Shown in pieces: positions 44,762 to 54,102 of a stretch of 58,264 bases of DNA. This DNA is from Tautonia rosea (lineage in GTDB: Bacteria; Planctomycetota; Planctomycetia; Isosphaerales; Isosphaeraceae), in NCBI RefSeq assembly GCF_012958305.1, contig NZ_JABBYO010000023.1, positions 1 through 58,264 of the forward strand, given 5' to 3'. Made by a program: the position numbers and the translations under genes. The notes under the pieces were generated by a model, which saw only the letters and a list, made by a program, of their open reading frames with translations, searched no databases and was not told the origin of the DNA. Every line of letters begins with the position of its first letter. The stretch's first letter is position 1.

Positions 44762-46045
44762 ATGACCGGACCCAAGCCCTCTCGCCGTAACTTCCTCCGG
44801 AACTCGGCCGTCGCCGCCGTCGGCACCGCCTCGCTCACCGCTGTTCCGAATGCCTTCGCCGCGGGGACCGACTCAATCCGGGTCGGCGTCGTCGGCTGCG
44901 GCGGTCGTGGCACCGGCGCCGCGGAAAACATCTGCGAAGCCGCCGGCCAGGACCACAACGTCACCATCCACGCCCTGGGCGACGTCTTCGAAGGCCAGGC
45001 CAACCTCGCCGCCGACCGCCTCTCGAAGAACTCGAAGGTCGGCGAGAAGTTCGACGTCAGCCCCGACCGCGTCTTCGCCGGGTTCGATGCCTACAAGGAC
45101 GTGATCGAGGCCTGCGACCTGGTCATCCTCGCCACCCCTCCCGGCTTCCGACCTTTGCACATTGAAGCCGCCGTCAAGGCCGGCAAGAACATCTTCACCG
45201 AGAAGCCCGTCGCCGTTGACGGCCCCGGCATTCGCAAGGTCCTCGCCGCCGCCGAGGAGGCCAAGAAGAAAGGCCTCGCCGTCGTCGCCGGCACCCAGCG
45301 CCGCCACCAGACCGGCTACATCGAATCGATGGAGAAGATCCGATCCGGCGAGGCCATCGGCGACGTCATCACCGCCCGAGTCTTCTGGAATCAGGGGAAC
45401 ATCTGGGTCCGTCCCCGCCAGCCCGGCATGGACGACATGGCCTACCAGCTCCACAACTGGTACCACTTCCTCTGGCTTTGCGGAGACCACATCGTCGAGC
45501 AGCACGTCCACAACCTCGACGTCGCTCGCTGGGCCTTCGGCGACATGGTCCCCTCCTCCTGCGTCGGCATGGGAGGCCAGCAGGTCAACACCGACCCCGG
45601 CTTCGGCCAGTCGTACGACCACTTCGCCGTTGACTACGCCTTCGAGGACGGCCGCCACGTCATGAGCATGTGCCGCCAGATCGACGGCTGCGCCAAGGAC
45701 GTCTCCGAGTACATCGTCGGCCACAAGGGCACCGCCCACCTTATGCCCGGCAACTACAACCTCGCCGGCCAGCGCCTCCGCGCCCGAGGGGAAGTGAACC
45801 CCTACGTCAACGAGCATATCAACCTGCTCAAGTCCATCGCCGAAGGGCAGCCCCTCAACGAACTCGAACGCGTCGCCCACAGCACCCTCATGGCCATCAT
45901 GGGACGCGACTCCGCCTACACCGGCAAGGAGCTGACCTGGGACGAGGCCCTCAATTCCACCCTCGACACCTTCCCCACCAACCTCGAATGGGGCGCCCGC
46001 CCCGAGATCATCGTCCCCAAGCCGGGCATCACCAACTACGCCTGA
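44762..46045 (+). CDS. Tat-exported Gfo/Idh/MocA family oxidoreductase
   Basis: A 427-residue NAD(P)-dependent dehydrogenase with a twin-arginine signal (SRRNFLR at 7-13, then a hydrophobic segment to about 33). The Rossmann motif is VGVVGCGGRG (42-50), followed by DLVILATPPGFRPLHIEAAVKAGKNIFTEKPVA, the family EKP site, and a C-terminal alpha/beta domain with VEQHVHNLDVARWAFGD. Planctomycetes have many such exported copies, presumed to act on sugars or sugar-like compounds outside the cytoplasm; substrate not known. Length is typical for the exported group. A strong terminator lies 25 bases after the stop. Confidence 0.92.
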   Translation: MTGPKPSRRNFLRNSAVAAVGTASLTAVPNAFAAGTDSIRVGVVGCGGRGTGAAENICEAAGQDHNVTIHALGDVFEGQANLAADRLSKNSKVGEKFDVSPDRVFAGFDAYKDVIEACDLVILATPPGFRPLHIEAAVKAGKNIFTEKPVAVDGPGIRKVLAAAEEAKKKGLAVVAGTQRRHQTGYIESMEKIRSGEAIGDVITARVFWNQGNIWVRPRQPGMDDMAYQLHNWYHFLWLCGDHIVEQHVHNLDVARWAFGDMVPSSCVGMGGQQVNTDPGFGQSYDHFAVDYAFEDGRHVMSMCRQIDGCAKDVSEYIVGHKGTAHLMPGNYNLAGQRLRARGEVNPYVNEHINLLKSIAEGQPLNELERVAHSTLMAIMGRDSAYTGKELTWDEALNSTLDTFPTNLEWGARPEIIVPKPGITNYA

Positions 46046-46070
46046 GCCTGTGCGTCTCCCTCGTCACGCA

Positions 46071-46110
46071 ACCCGCGGCCGGATTCCCTCCGGTCGCGGG
46101 TTCTCTTTTG
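46071..46110 (+). terminator. Rho-independent terminator
   Basis: ACCCGCGGCCGG (46071-46082) pairs with CCGGTCGCGGGT (46090-46101) over all 12 positions with one G-T pair and a seven-base loop, followed by TCTCTTTT. It ends the oxidoreductase gene and may also serve the convergent amidase gene. Confidence 0.85.
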
Positions 46111-46115
46111 GCCAC

Positions 46116-46955
46116 TCAAGATCGAAGCGTTGAGACGATCGGCCCGTAATACTCCGGTCTTCGGTCGGCAATCCGGTCAATCTCATGCAAGCCCGGCACC
46201 CGGATGATTTTCTTCCTCCTCGCCAGTTCCGGGTCGATCTCCGCCATCAAGATCTGTTCGCACTCCCCATCCCCTCGGGCAAGCACCTGCCCGTTCGGAT
46301 CGACGATCGAGCTGTGGCCGATGAACGGGAACCCTCGCTCGCTTCCCACGCGATTCACGGCCATCACATACACTGCATTTTCCATCGCGCGTACGATCGG
46401 AAAATGCTCGGCCGTCGGCTCCGCCCGCGTCGGCCAGTTCGTCGGCCAGAGAAGCACCTCCGCCCCGAGCAAGGTCATCACTCTCCCCGATTCTGGGAAT
46501 GAGCCGTCGTAACAAATGTGCATACCCAGCCGGAGCCCCGCCGCCTCAACCACCTCAAACGGCCGATCTCCCGGATCGACAAACCGATCGACTCCCAAAA
46601 ACGGCAGGTGGTTCTTCCGATACGACGCGATCACCCCCTTCGGGCCCACCATAGCGCACGCATTAAACAGCCGCTCTCCGTCCCGCTCCAACAGGCCGAC
46701 CACGGCGAAGACGTCTCGCTCGGCACATCTTGCCCCGATTGCCCCAAGGCTCGGCCCTGGAATTTCCTCGGCCGCCGACATTGCCTCGTCACGCGACTCG
46801 AACACATAACCGCTCAGGGCACACTCAGGGAAGACGACCAGCCGTGCCCCCGCCCCGGCGGCCGTGTCGATCCGGTCGAGGATCGCCCGGAGATTCCCCT
46901 CCCGATCCCCCAGTTTCACATCCATCTGCACCGCGGCCACCCGCACGGTTTCCAT
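46116..46955 (-). CDS. Carbon-nitrogen hydrolase (nitrilase superfamily)
   Basis: A 279-residue amidase-type hydrolase. The catalytic triad is visible: Glu44 (VFPECALSGY), Lys114 (SYRKNHLPF) and Cys148 (HICYDGSFPES). The rest fits the nitrilase fold (WPTNWPTRAEP, VMAVNRVGSERGFPFIGHSSIVDPNG). The nearest branches would be amidases such as N-carbamoylputrescine amidase or omega-amidase, but the substrate cannot be told. GAGGAG lies eight bases before the ATG; an ORF extends 24 codons upstream. It converges on the oxidoreductase gene, with a terminator between. Confidence 0.92.
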   Translation of the reverse strand: METVRVAAVQMDVKLGDREGNLRAILDRIDTAAGAGARLVVFPECALSGYVFESRDEAMSAAEEIPGPSLGAIGARCAERDVFAVVGLLERDGERLFNACAMVGPKGVIASYRKNHLPFLGVDRFVDPGDRPFEVVEAAGLRLGMHICYDGSFPESGRVMTLLGAEVLLWPTNWPTRAEPTAEHFPIVRAMENAVYVMAVNRVGSERGFPFIGHSSIVDPNGQVLARGDGECEQILMAEIDPELARRKKIIRVPGLHEIDRIADRRPEYYGPIVSTLRS

Positions 46956-47299
46956 TCCACGCACTCCTCGTTCACGCCCCTCCGCCCCACCAATCTCAGA
47001 ACGCCCACCACTTCGGGAAACTACCACGCCCGCCCCCGATCGGCCACCTGGCAGTGGCCTCGCCCGCTCGACCAGCTTGCCGTCTCAGAGGCAAGAGGAG
47101 AAGACCGTACGCAGGGTCGCAGAGAATCAGAGAGATCGAGGCCGTTCGACCGAGACGCTACCCTCTCCTCTGCGCCTCCACGTCTCTGCGCGCGATCCCT
47201 CTCCCCGACTCCCTCGCCCGGGAGAACTAGTTCCCTGCCCGACACTCCGCTAAGATAGCACCCTCTCCGATCACCCCTTCGTCGATTCCGAGCGTGCCG
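46956..47299. repeat. 344-base intergenic gap with a dispersed repeat
   Basis: It lies before hpnC. The 25-base sequence starting GTCTCTGCGCGCGATCCCTC (47182-47206) recurs at 55971-55995 with one mismatch, and each lies in a CT-rich stretch. AT-rich TAAGATAG at about 47250 is a possible -10 region for the hpn operon. No gene is supported. Confidence 0.55.
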
Positions 47300-48310
47300 A
47301 TGCCGTCTTTCGCCGACGATCTCCGCCGGTTCGGGCCTGATTCCTCAGTGCGTGTCTCGCGCGACGAGGCCCTGGCCTACTGCGCTGCACTTACGAGATC
47401 GCACTACGAGAACTTCAGCGTCGTCACCTGGCTCACCCCCCCGCACCTCGTCCCTGCCTTCCAGGCCATTTACGCCTTCTGCCGCTGGTCCGACGACCTT
47501 GGCGACGAGGTCGGCGACCGCGCCCGAGCCACCGAGCTGCTCTCCTGGTGGCGGGACGAACTCCGGCAGATGGACGCCGGCACCCCTCGCCATCCCGTCA
47601 TGATTGCCCTCCGCGACGTGGTTGCCGAGTTCGACATCCCCCTTACCCCCTTCGAGGCCCTCATCTCCGCCTTCGAGCAGGATCAAATCATCACCGACTA
47701 CGACTCGTATGACCAACTGCTCGACTATTGCACCCGATCGGCCAACCCCGTCGGCCACCTTATCCTCTACCTCGGACGGGTCCACACTCCCGAGCATGTT
47801 CAACGCTCCGACGCCACCTGTACCGCCCTGCAACTGGCCAACTTCTGGCAAGACGTCTCCCGAGACCTCGACATCGGCCGCGTCTACCTCCCCCGCGAAG
47901 ACCGCGAGCGCTTCGGCTACCCCGACGACGACCTGCACGCTCGCCGCTTCTCCCCGGCCTTTGCCCGATTACTCGCCTTCCAGGTCGAGCGGACCCGAGC
48001 CTTGTTCCGCCTCGGCGCTCCCCTGGCCGATGCCCTGCCCGGCCGCCTGGCGGTCGATGTCGAGTTGTTCACCCGGGGCGGCCTGGCCATTCTCGACCGG
48101 ATCGAGGCTCAGGGCTTCGACGTCTTCCGCCGTCGGCCAACCGTCGGCAAGGCGGCCAAGCTCGGCCTGCTGCTTCGCGCGATCCTTGCCCGATCGCTCC
48201 GCTTCAAACACCCTCGTGTGAACACCTTCTCAAGCCACGTTGCAGACCCCGCCGCCGACGCCGTCTCCGGTCCCCTTCCCTCCGTCAATCGCTCGGAGGC
48301 CCGCCCATGA
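47300..48310 (+). CDS. hpnC: HpnC, squalene/hydroxysqualene synthase subunit type
   Basis: A 336-residue prenyl-synthase-fold protein of the HpnC branch, which turns presqualene diphosphate into hydroxysqualene in the three-enzyme bacterial route. The two aspartate-rich motifs are DDLGDE (65-70) and DVSRDLDIGRVYLPRED (185-201). Conserved NFSVVTWLTP, YAFCRWSDD and ALQLANFWQDVSRD are present. It starts at the ATG at 47300; a GTG six bases earlier is possible. Its stop overlaps the hpnD start by four bases. The last 35 residues are low-complexity. It heads the hpnC-hpnD-hpnE operon. Confidence 0.93.
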   Translation: MPSFADDLRRFGPDSSVRVSRDEALAYCAALTRSHYENFSVVTWLTPPHLVPAFQAIYAFCRWSDDLGDEVGDRARATELLSWWRDELRQMDAGTPRHPVMIALRDVVAEFDIPLTPFEALISAFEQDQIITDYDSYDQLLDYCTRSANPVGHLILYLGRVHTPEHVQRSDATCTALQLANFWQDVSRDLDIGRVYLPREDRERFGYPDDDLHARRFSPAFARLLAFQVERTRALFRLGAPLADALPGRLAVDVELFTRGGLAILDRIEAQGFDVFRRRPTVGKAAKLGLLLRAILARSLRFKHPRVNTFSSHVADPAADAVSGPLPSVNRSEARP

Positions 48311-49203
48311 CCGACGCACTCGACGCCAGCTACCGATTCTGCGGCGACCTCTCCCGACGCGAAGCGAAGAATTTCTATTACAGTTTCCTCTTGCTCCCCC
48401 CTCGCCTCCGGCGGTCGATGTGCGCGCTCTACGCCTTTCTACGACACACCGATGACCTGGCCGACGAACCCGGCTCGATCGACGCCAAGCGCTCCAGCCT
48501 CCTCTCCTGGCGAGTCGAACTCGACCGCGCCCTCGACGGGAACCCGATCGCCTGGCCCGGCCTCCCCGCCCTGGCCGACGCGGTTCAGCAACACAGCATC
48601 CCGCCGAAGTTCCTCCACGCCGTCATCGACGGCGTCGAAATGGACCTCGAACCCCGCCCCTTCTCCACCTTTCAAGACTTGCACGCCTATTGCTACCGGG
48701 TCGCCTCGGCCGTCGGGCTGTGCTGCATTCATATCTGGGGATACAATTCTGAAGGCGGCCGCGCCGAAAAGCTGGCCGAAGCCTGCGGCATCGCCCTGCA
48801 ACTGACCAACATCCTCCGCGACGTTCGAGAAGATGCCGAGCTTGGCCGCGTCTACCTGCCGATGGAAGATCTCGACCGCTTCGGCGTCTCTCCCGATGAG
48901 CTCAGGTCCCCCGTCCCCAGCGACCGCCTTCGCCAACTCCTGGCCTTCGAAGGCCGCCGCGCCTACGACTATTACGGCGAGGCCAGCCCCCTGATCCGCC
49001 TCGTCGCCCCCGTCGGACGCCCGGTCCTGGCCGCGATCGTCAACATCTATCGTGCGCTGCTCGATGAGATCGCCCGCCGCGATTACGACGTCCTCGCCGC
49101 CCGGGTCGCCCTTCCCCCCTGGCGCAAGGCGGCCATCACCGTCGGCGCGCTCACCGGACGCCTCGCCCGACCCGTCCCCAGACCAGAGGGTCTGCTCCCG
49201 TGA
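48307..49203 (+). CDS. hpnD: HpnD, presqualene diphosphate synthase
   Basis: A 298-residue enzyme joining two farnesyl diphosphates to presqualene diphosphate, the first committed step to squalene in bacteria lacking a classic squalene synthase. The Asp-rich motifs are DDLADE (49-54) and DVREDAELGRVYLP (172-185); FYYSFLLLPPRLRRSMCALYAFLR, YCYRVASAVGL and ALQLTNILRDVRED match the family. ATGA overlap with hpnC and GTGA overlap with hpnE put it in the middle of a tightly coupled operon. Length is typical. Confidence 0.95.
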   Translation: MTDALDASYRFCGDLSRREAKNFYYSFLLLPPRLRRSMCALYAFLRHTDDLADEPGSIDAKRSSLLSWRVELDRALDGNPIAWPGLPALADAVQQHSIPPKFLHAVIDGVEMDLEPRPFSTFQDLHAYCYRVASAVGLCCIHIWGYNSEGGRAEKLAEACGIALQLTNILRDVREDAELGRVYLPMEDLDRFGVSPDELRSPVPSDRLRQLLAFEGRRAYDYYGEASPLIRLVAPVGRPVLAAIVNIYRALLDEIARRDYDVLAARVALPPWRKAAITVGALTGRLARPVPRPEGLLP

Positions 49204-50723
49204 TCGAGACCCGGAACCCCGACTCCCCGACCACCGGAACCGACTGGCGCCCCAGCCCCCCGCATGTCGTCATCGTCGGTGGCGGTCTGGCCGGCCTGGC
49301 CGCCGCCTCGGCCCTCGTCCGTCGCGGCCTCAACCTCACCCTCCTCGAAAGCCGCCCCCGCCTCGGCGGCCGCGCCAGCTCCTTCGTCGATCCGACCACC
49401 ACGGAACAGGTCGACAATTGTCAGCATGTCAGTATGGCCTGCTGTACTAATCTTGCCGATTTTTGTCACCGCGTCGGCACGGCCGATCTCTTCCGCCGCG
49501 TCCCCGAGGTCGTCTTCCTCGACGAAGAAGGGCGCACCTCTCCCCTCCGCGCCGGTCTCCTACCCGCCCCTCTGCACCTGACCGAGAGCTTCCTCCGCGC
49601 CCGCTACCTCACCTTCTCCGAGAAGATCCGCGTCGGCGTTGGCATGGCCTGCCTTCGCCTCTCCCGTCGCGATCGTCCCGGCGAATCGTTCGAATCCTGG
49701 CTCCGGCGCCACGGCCAGACCGACCGCACCATTCACCGCTTCTGGGGCACCGTCCTCGTCTCGGCCCTCAACGAGCGGCTCGACCAGATGGACGTCGGCC
49801 ACGCTCGCAAGGTCTTCCTCGACGGCTTTCTCCGCAACCGAACCGGCTTCCAGATGGAGATCCCGACCGTCCCCCTTGGCGAACTGTACGGCCTTCGCCT
49901 CCAGCAGTGGCTCGACGCCGAAGGCGTCTCGATCCGCCTGAAAACCGGCGTCCGCTCCCTCACCTTCGATGACGACGGCGCCGCCTCGGGTGTCCAGCTC
50001 CGATCCGGCGAGCACCTCCCCGCCGATTTCGTCGTCCTCGCCGTCCCTTACGATCGGGTCAACGCGTTGATTCCTGATAACGTGTCTCCCGTCCTCCCCG
50101 AGCTTCGTGCCGTCTCCCGGATGGAATCCTCCCCTATCACCGGCGTCCACTTCTGGTTCGATCGCCCGGTCTGCCCTCCTGACTTGGAGCACGTTGTCAC
50201 CGTCGGCCGCCTGATCCAGTGGGTCTTCAACCACTCCGCCATCCAGGGCCGAGAGCCCGAAGGCGGCGGCCAATACTTGCAACTGGTCATCTCCGCCGCC
50301 TACGACCTCTTGCCGATGGACAAAACCGCCATCCGCGATGCTGTCCTCGCCGACCTCGCCTCCATCTGGCCCGCCGCCCGAGAGGCGACCCTCACCCGCT
50401 GGTGGGCCGTCACCGAGCATGGCGCGACCTTCTCCGTCCGACCCGGCATCGAGGCCCTTCGCCCCCCCCAGCGCACCCCCGTCGATGGCCTGTTCCTGGC
50501 CGGCGACTGGACCGACACCGGCTGGCCCGCCACCATGGAGGGGGCCGTCCGCAGCGGCTACCTCGCCGCCGAAGGAATCCTTGCCGATCTGGGCCGACCC
50601 AAGCGCCTGCTCCGACCCGAGCTGCCGATGGCCCCCCTCTCGCGGCTCCTTCTGGGCTCCTCCCCCACCCTGACCCGCCCCACCCCGCCGACGACGGCCC
50701 CCACCGCCTCCCCAACGCGCTAG
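49200..50723 (+). CDS. hpnE: HpnE, hydroxysqualene dehydroxylase
   Basis: A 507-residue FAD amine-oxidase-fold enzyme that removes the hydroxyl of hydroxysqualene to give squalene, using reduced flavin. The dinucleotide motif is VVIVGGGLAGLAAASAL (23-39) with the LLESRPRLGGRASSF extension. The C-terminal FAD site is GLFLAGDWTDTGWPATMEGAVRSGYLAAE. The last 40 residues are Pro/Thr-rich and not conserved. The GTG start overlaps hpnD by four bases. With hpnC and hpnD it gives the full path from farnesyl diphosphate to squalene; the squalene-hopene cyclase is not in the window. Confidence 0.94.
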   Translation: MIETRNPDSPTTGTDWRPSPPHVVIVGGGLAGLAAASALVRRGLNLTLLESRPRLGGRASSFVDPTTTEQVDNCQHVSMACCTNLADFCHRVGTADLFRRVPEVVFLDEEGRTSPLRAGLLPAPLHLTESFLRARYLTFSEKIRVGVGMACLRLSRRDRPGESFESWLRRHGQTDRTIHRFWGTVLVSALNERLDQMDVGHARKVFLDGFLRNRTGFQMEIPTVPLGELYGLRLQQWLDAEGVSIRLKTGVRSLTFDDDGAASGVQLRSGEHLPADFVVLAVPYDRVNALIPDNVSPVLPELRAVSRMESSPITGVHFWFDRPVCPPDLEHVVTVGRLIQWVFNHSAIQGREPEGGGQYLQLVISAAYDLLPMDKTAIRDAVLADLASIWPAAREATLTRWWAVTEHGATFSVRPGIEALRPPQRTPVDGLFLAGDWTDTGWPATMEGAVRSGYLAAEGILADLGRPKRLLRPELPMAPLSRLLLGSSPTLTRPTPPTTAPTASPTR

Positions 50724-50885
50724 CCCCTCATCCCTCGAACTCAATCCTCCGCATTGCCCGAACGCAACATCCGGCGACTCAATCTCCCGCGATCGGTTAG
50801 AATGAATCGTTATCCCCCGACCCCCGGGCTCTTCGTCCCGGCCGGGGTCGATCGTCGCCTGGTTCCCTACCCCCCCTGAGGTCCG

Positions 50886-51557
50886 ATGGCCACCGATTTC
50901 CCCCTCCACGTCGTCGCGTTCGGCCGCCCTGGCAGCGGCAAGAGCAGCGTCGCCGAGCGTCTCGGCGAGGCCCACGGCTTCGCCATGGTCCGGACCGGAG
51001 CGCTCCTCCGCGACGCCGTCCGCAAGGGGGATTCCCTCGGCCAACAGGTCGAATCGCTCCTGAAGGCAGGCCAGCTCGTCCCCGACGACCTCGCCTACGA
51101 GGTCCTCGCCCGCGACCTCTCCACCCTCCGGCACAACCGCCTCCTCTTCGACGGCTTCCCTCGCACCCTCGGCCAGGTCCCCCTGCTCGATCGCCTCCAG
51201 GCGGCCGTCGGCTTCACCATCGACCGCTACGTCGAGATCGCCGTCTCCGCCGACGAGGCCCTCCGCCGCATGTCCGGCCGCCGCGTCTGCCCGACCTGCG
51301 GCGCCACCTACCACGTCACCAACAACCCGCCGAAGGCCGACGGCGTCTGCGACCACGACGGTACCCCCCTCACCCGCCGCTCCGACGACACCCCCGAGGT
51401 CCTCCGCGTCCGCCAATCCGTCTACGACAACCGCACCGGCCCCGTCGTCGACCACTATCGCCAGACCTTCCCCAACCGCTTCCTCCTCATCAACGGCGAG
51501 CAATCCTTCGACGCCGTCTCCTCCGACCTCGAACGCGCCCTCGGCCTCGCCCCCTGA
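50886..51557 (+). CDS. adk: Adenylate kinase
   Basis: A 223-residue nucleoside monophosphate kinase that turns ATP and AMP into two ADP. The Walker A loop is FGRPGSGKSS (13-20 for the core), followed by the AMP-binding RTGALLRDAV and LLFDGFPRTLGQV. The lid carries a zinc ribbon: Cys135, Cys138, Cys155 and Asp158 (C-x2-C-x16-C-x2-D), as in the long zinc-type enzymes. The start has GAGG upstream. It stands 162 bases after hpnE rather than in the usual ribosomal-protein operon with secY, so it may be a second copy or a moved gene. Length is typical for the zinc-lid form. Confidence 0.92.
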   Translation: MATDFPLHVVAFGRPGSGKSSVAERLGEAHGFAMVRTGALLRDAVRKGDSLGQQVESLLKAGQLVPDDLAYEVLARDLSTLRHNRLLFDGFPRTLGQVPLLDRLQAAVGFTIDRYVEIAVSADEALRRMSGRRVCPTCGATYHVTNNPPKADGVCDHDGTPLTRRSDDTPEVLRVRQSVYDNRTGPVVDHYRQTFPNRFLLINGEQSFDAVSSDLERALGLAP

Positions 51558-51839
51558 CCCGTAATCCTTCCGGACCATCAGTCCGGCCCACTGAAGCTCA
51601 GGTCCCGAACCTCTCGGAAGCCTTCGGATGGCCCCGCCGGAAAGGGGGAAATCACCTCGAAGACTCGGAATGAGTCCCAATTTCTCCAATCCGAAACAGG
51701 CAAAGGGAAACCGCGTGAGACTCGCTTATAAAAACCACCATTGAATGATCAGCGAAAAATCACAATCTTGTTTGAGATTCTTTGCTTTTGCCTCAGTTTT
51801 TATGTTTCTATTGTTCGGGCGGTGGACGGCCAACTTCCA
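51558..51839. other. AT-rich gap between adk and the kinase gene
   Basis: About 280 bases between two convergent genes. From 51720 to 51830 it is rich in A and T (CGCTTATAAAAACC, AGCGAAAAATCACAATC, TTTGCTTTTGCC), sharply unlike both neighbours. No hairpin with a long stem is seen. It may be the edge of an inserted block. Confidence 0.45.
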
Positions 51840-53840
51840 TCACCTTCGATCGAAAGGATCAGGGAGGTGTGTCAGGACATCGTCAAGCCGGTCCCGAACT
51901 TCCTCCAGCTCCGAGGTCGAGTCGCTGGCGGCCGTCAGGGCGTCGAGCCGCTGCCGAGCCTCGGAAACCAGGCCGGGCACCTCGGCGGGACGGCCTAGCG
52001 CCATGAGCAGTCGGGCCTGGCGGCCCAGTTCGTCGATGAGCTGAAGTTCCGCAACGAGGTCGTCCGGCCGGGCCGCCACCGCCGCCCGGTAGAACTCCAG
52101 GGACGCTCGCGAGACGCGGGCGGCATCCTCCGCGCGGCCGCGGTCCTCATAGCTCGCCGTGAGGTTCCCCTGGATCATCGCTCGCGTGAAGAACGCACCG
52201 GGAAGGTCGAGGGCCTCGACCCCGGTGCGTCGCAGGGACCGATAACCGCGCTCGTCGTGCTCGAGCGTGGCATCCCAATCGCCGAGGGACTCGGCCGTCG
52301 CCGCCAGAGAGGCCTCCGATTCGGCCACCGCAAGCGCCAGCCCGGCGTCCTCGGGGTAGGCGTCCAGCAGCCTCGCCCCAATCCCCGCGCAGCGACGGTA
52401 GAGCATGGTCGCTTCGATGTGGTCCCCTCGATCGCTCATGATCGAGGCCAGGCAGCAGAGCCAGCGAACCTCGTCGGCCGACCAGGCGTCGTCGGGGCGA
52501 TCGAGCGGCAGAACCCGCTCGTAGATCGTCGCGAGCCGCCAGCCCAAGGACGTGTAGGTCGGCAGGGCGTCCCTGTCCCCAAGCTGGACCGCGTCCCTCG
52601 TCTCAAGGTAGAACGTGCCCAGTGTGTCGAGGGTCTCAACGAACTCGCGTCGCGAGGTGGCCGCGGCGGACTCGGCCCGCGCCCTGCGGCCATGCTCCAT
52701 CGCCAGAGCCAAGCCGGCCGCCCCCAGAGCCAGCAGGGCGACGGCAACCAGCCCGGTCCGATGCCGAGTGCCGAGGATCGCCGCGCCGAGCCGACCGGCC
52801 CCCGGCGCCTGCACCCGACGGCCCTCCAGGAACCGCCCGAGGTCGTCGGCCAGGGCCTCGGCCGACGCATACCGCCGGCCCGGCCGCTTCGCCAGGCACC
52901 TGCGGCAGATCGCCTCGAGGGCGAGGGGGACCGACGGCTCCAGCAACCGAACCGGCACCGGCTCCCGCTCGACGACCTGGCGCAGCACCCCGATCGGGCT
53001 GGCACCCCGGAACGGCGGCAGGCCGGTCAGCATCGCGTACAGAGTCGCCCCCAGGCCATAGACGTCGGACCGAGGCCCGACCGGCCCGAAGTGTGGGTCC
53101 ACCTGCTCGGGCGGCATGAACCCCGGCGTCCCCAGGACCCGGCCGACGGAGGTCAGGGCCGAGGCCGCCTCGTGCTCGCGGGCCAGGCCGAAGTCGGTCA
53201 GCCGGGGGGCGCCGTCGGGGCCGATCAGGACGTTCGACGGCTTCACGTCGCGGTGGATGATCCCCCGCCCGTGGGCCTCGGCGACCGCCCCGGCCAACTC
53301 CCGGGCCAGGGTCGCCGCCTCGCGGGGCCGCAGCGGCCCGGAGCGGAGCCGGGCGGCGAGGTCGCCCCCCTCGACCCACTCCATCGCCAGGAACGGCACG
53401 CCGTCGGCCTCCCCCGCGTCGAGCACCCGCACGATCCCCGGGTGGTCGAGCTTCGCCAGGGTCCCGGCCTCGCGCGCGACCCGGTCGCGCGCGTCCGCCG
53501 TCAGCCCCCAGGCGGCCGACATCACCTTCAGCGCCACCGGCCGGGCGTCGGACTCCCGCAGGGCCTTGTACACGACCCCCATCCCGCCCCGGCCGATCTC
53601 GACCCCCACCCGATACCCCGCGACCACCGGCGGCCGATCGCCCCGGCCGACGCCGCGTCGGACGGGAGCCGCCACCGTCGCCCCCCCGGAGTCCCAGGCC
53701 GGCTCATCGGCCAGCATCGACAGCCGGTCCCGGCACGCCTCGCAGTCGTCGAGGTGCCGCTCCAGCCCCTCGCGTTCCTCCTCGCCCGCCTCGTCGGTCA
53801 GCAGCCGGGACCAGGCCCCGTCCCCAGGGCAGCCCTCCAT
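51840..53840 (-). CDS. Zinc-finger Ser/Thr protein kinase with TPR-like C-terminus
   Basis: A 666-residue protein. The N-terminus has an anti-sigma-type zinc finger (His29-x3-Cys33-x2-Cys36). The kinase domain spans about 75-340 with GRGGMG (84-89), Lys105, HRDVKPSN (196-203), DFGLA (216-220) and PEQ. One membrane segment is at about 362-381. The remaining 285 residues outside the membrane form TPR-like helices (ATMLYRRCAGIGARLLDAYPEDAGLALAVAE, in part). The ATG at 53840 has GGAG nine bases upstream. Anti-sigma finger plus kinase suggests it may hold or phosphorylate an ECF sigma factor; one lies just upstream on the same strand, beyond the PEP-CTERM gene. Very GC-rich. Confidence 0.93.
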   Translation of the reverse strand: MEGCPGDGAWSRLLTDEAGEEEREGLERHLDDCEACRDRLSMLADEPAWDSGGATVAAPVRRGVGRGDRPPVVAGYRVGVEIGRGGMGVVYKALRESDARPVALKVMSAAWGLTADARDRVAREAGTLAKLDHPGIVRVLDAGEADGVPFLAMEWVEGGDLAARLRSGPLRPREAATLARELAGAVAEAHGRGIIHRDVKPSNVLIGPDGAPRLTDFGLAREHEAASALTSVGRVLGTPGFMPPEQVDPHFGPVGPRSDVYGLGATLYAMLTGLPPFRGASPIGVLRQVVEREPVPVRLLEPSVPLALEAICRRCLAKRPGRRYASAEALADDLGRFLEGRRVQAPGAGRLGAAILGTRHRTGLVAVALLALGAAGLALAMEHGRRARAESAAATSRREFVETLDTLGTFYLETRDAVQLGDRDALPTYTSLGWRLATIYERVLPLDRPDDAWSADEVRWLCCLASIMSDRGDHIEATMLYRRCAGIGARLLDAYPEDAGLALAVAESEASLAATAESLGDWDATLEHDERGYRSLRRTGVEALDLPGAFFTRAMIQGNLTASYEDRGRAEDAARVSRASLEFYRAAVAARPDDLVAELQLIDELGRQARLLMALGRPAEVPGLVSEARQRLDALTAASDSTSELEEVRDRLDDVLTHLPDPFDRR

Positions 53841-54102
53841 CGCCAACGCTCCGCGCACCACCCCGACGCGGCCGGGACGCCCCTCGGCGCCCCCACGCGG
53901 GTCGCATCGTCGGGATGATTCTATGCAATTGCGGCCGATCCCGCGAAGGGTTTCGTCATGAGAATTTCCCGCGAAGGTGCAAACTCCCGGCCCGCCGCCC
54001 GGGAGAAGGGGGTGGAGGAACCCGCCCGACGAAGGCCTCCGGCCAAGGTGGCCGGGCCCTCAGGGCGGGGCATCCCGAGACGAACCGAAGGAACCCTCAA
54101 TC

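Noticed and set aside
49560-51689. A 709-codon open frame antisense to hpnE and adk
   Set aside because: It lies opposite genes with complete motifs, has no family resemblance and is a by-product of high GC; the same holds for 52257-53918 opposite the kinase.
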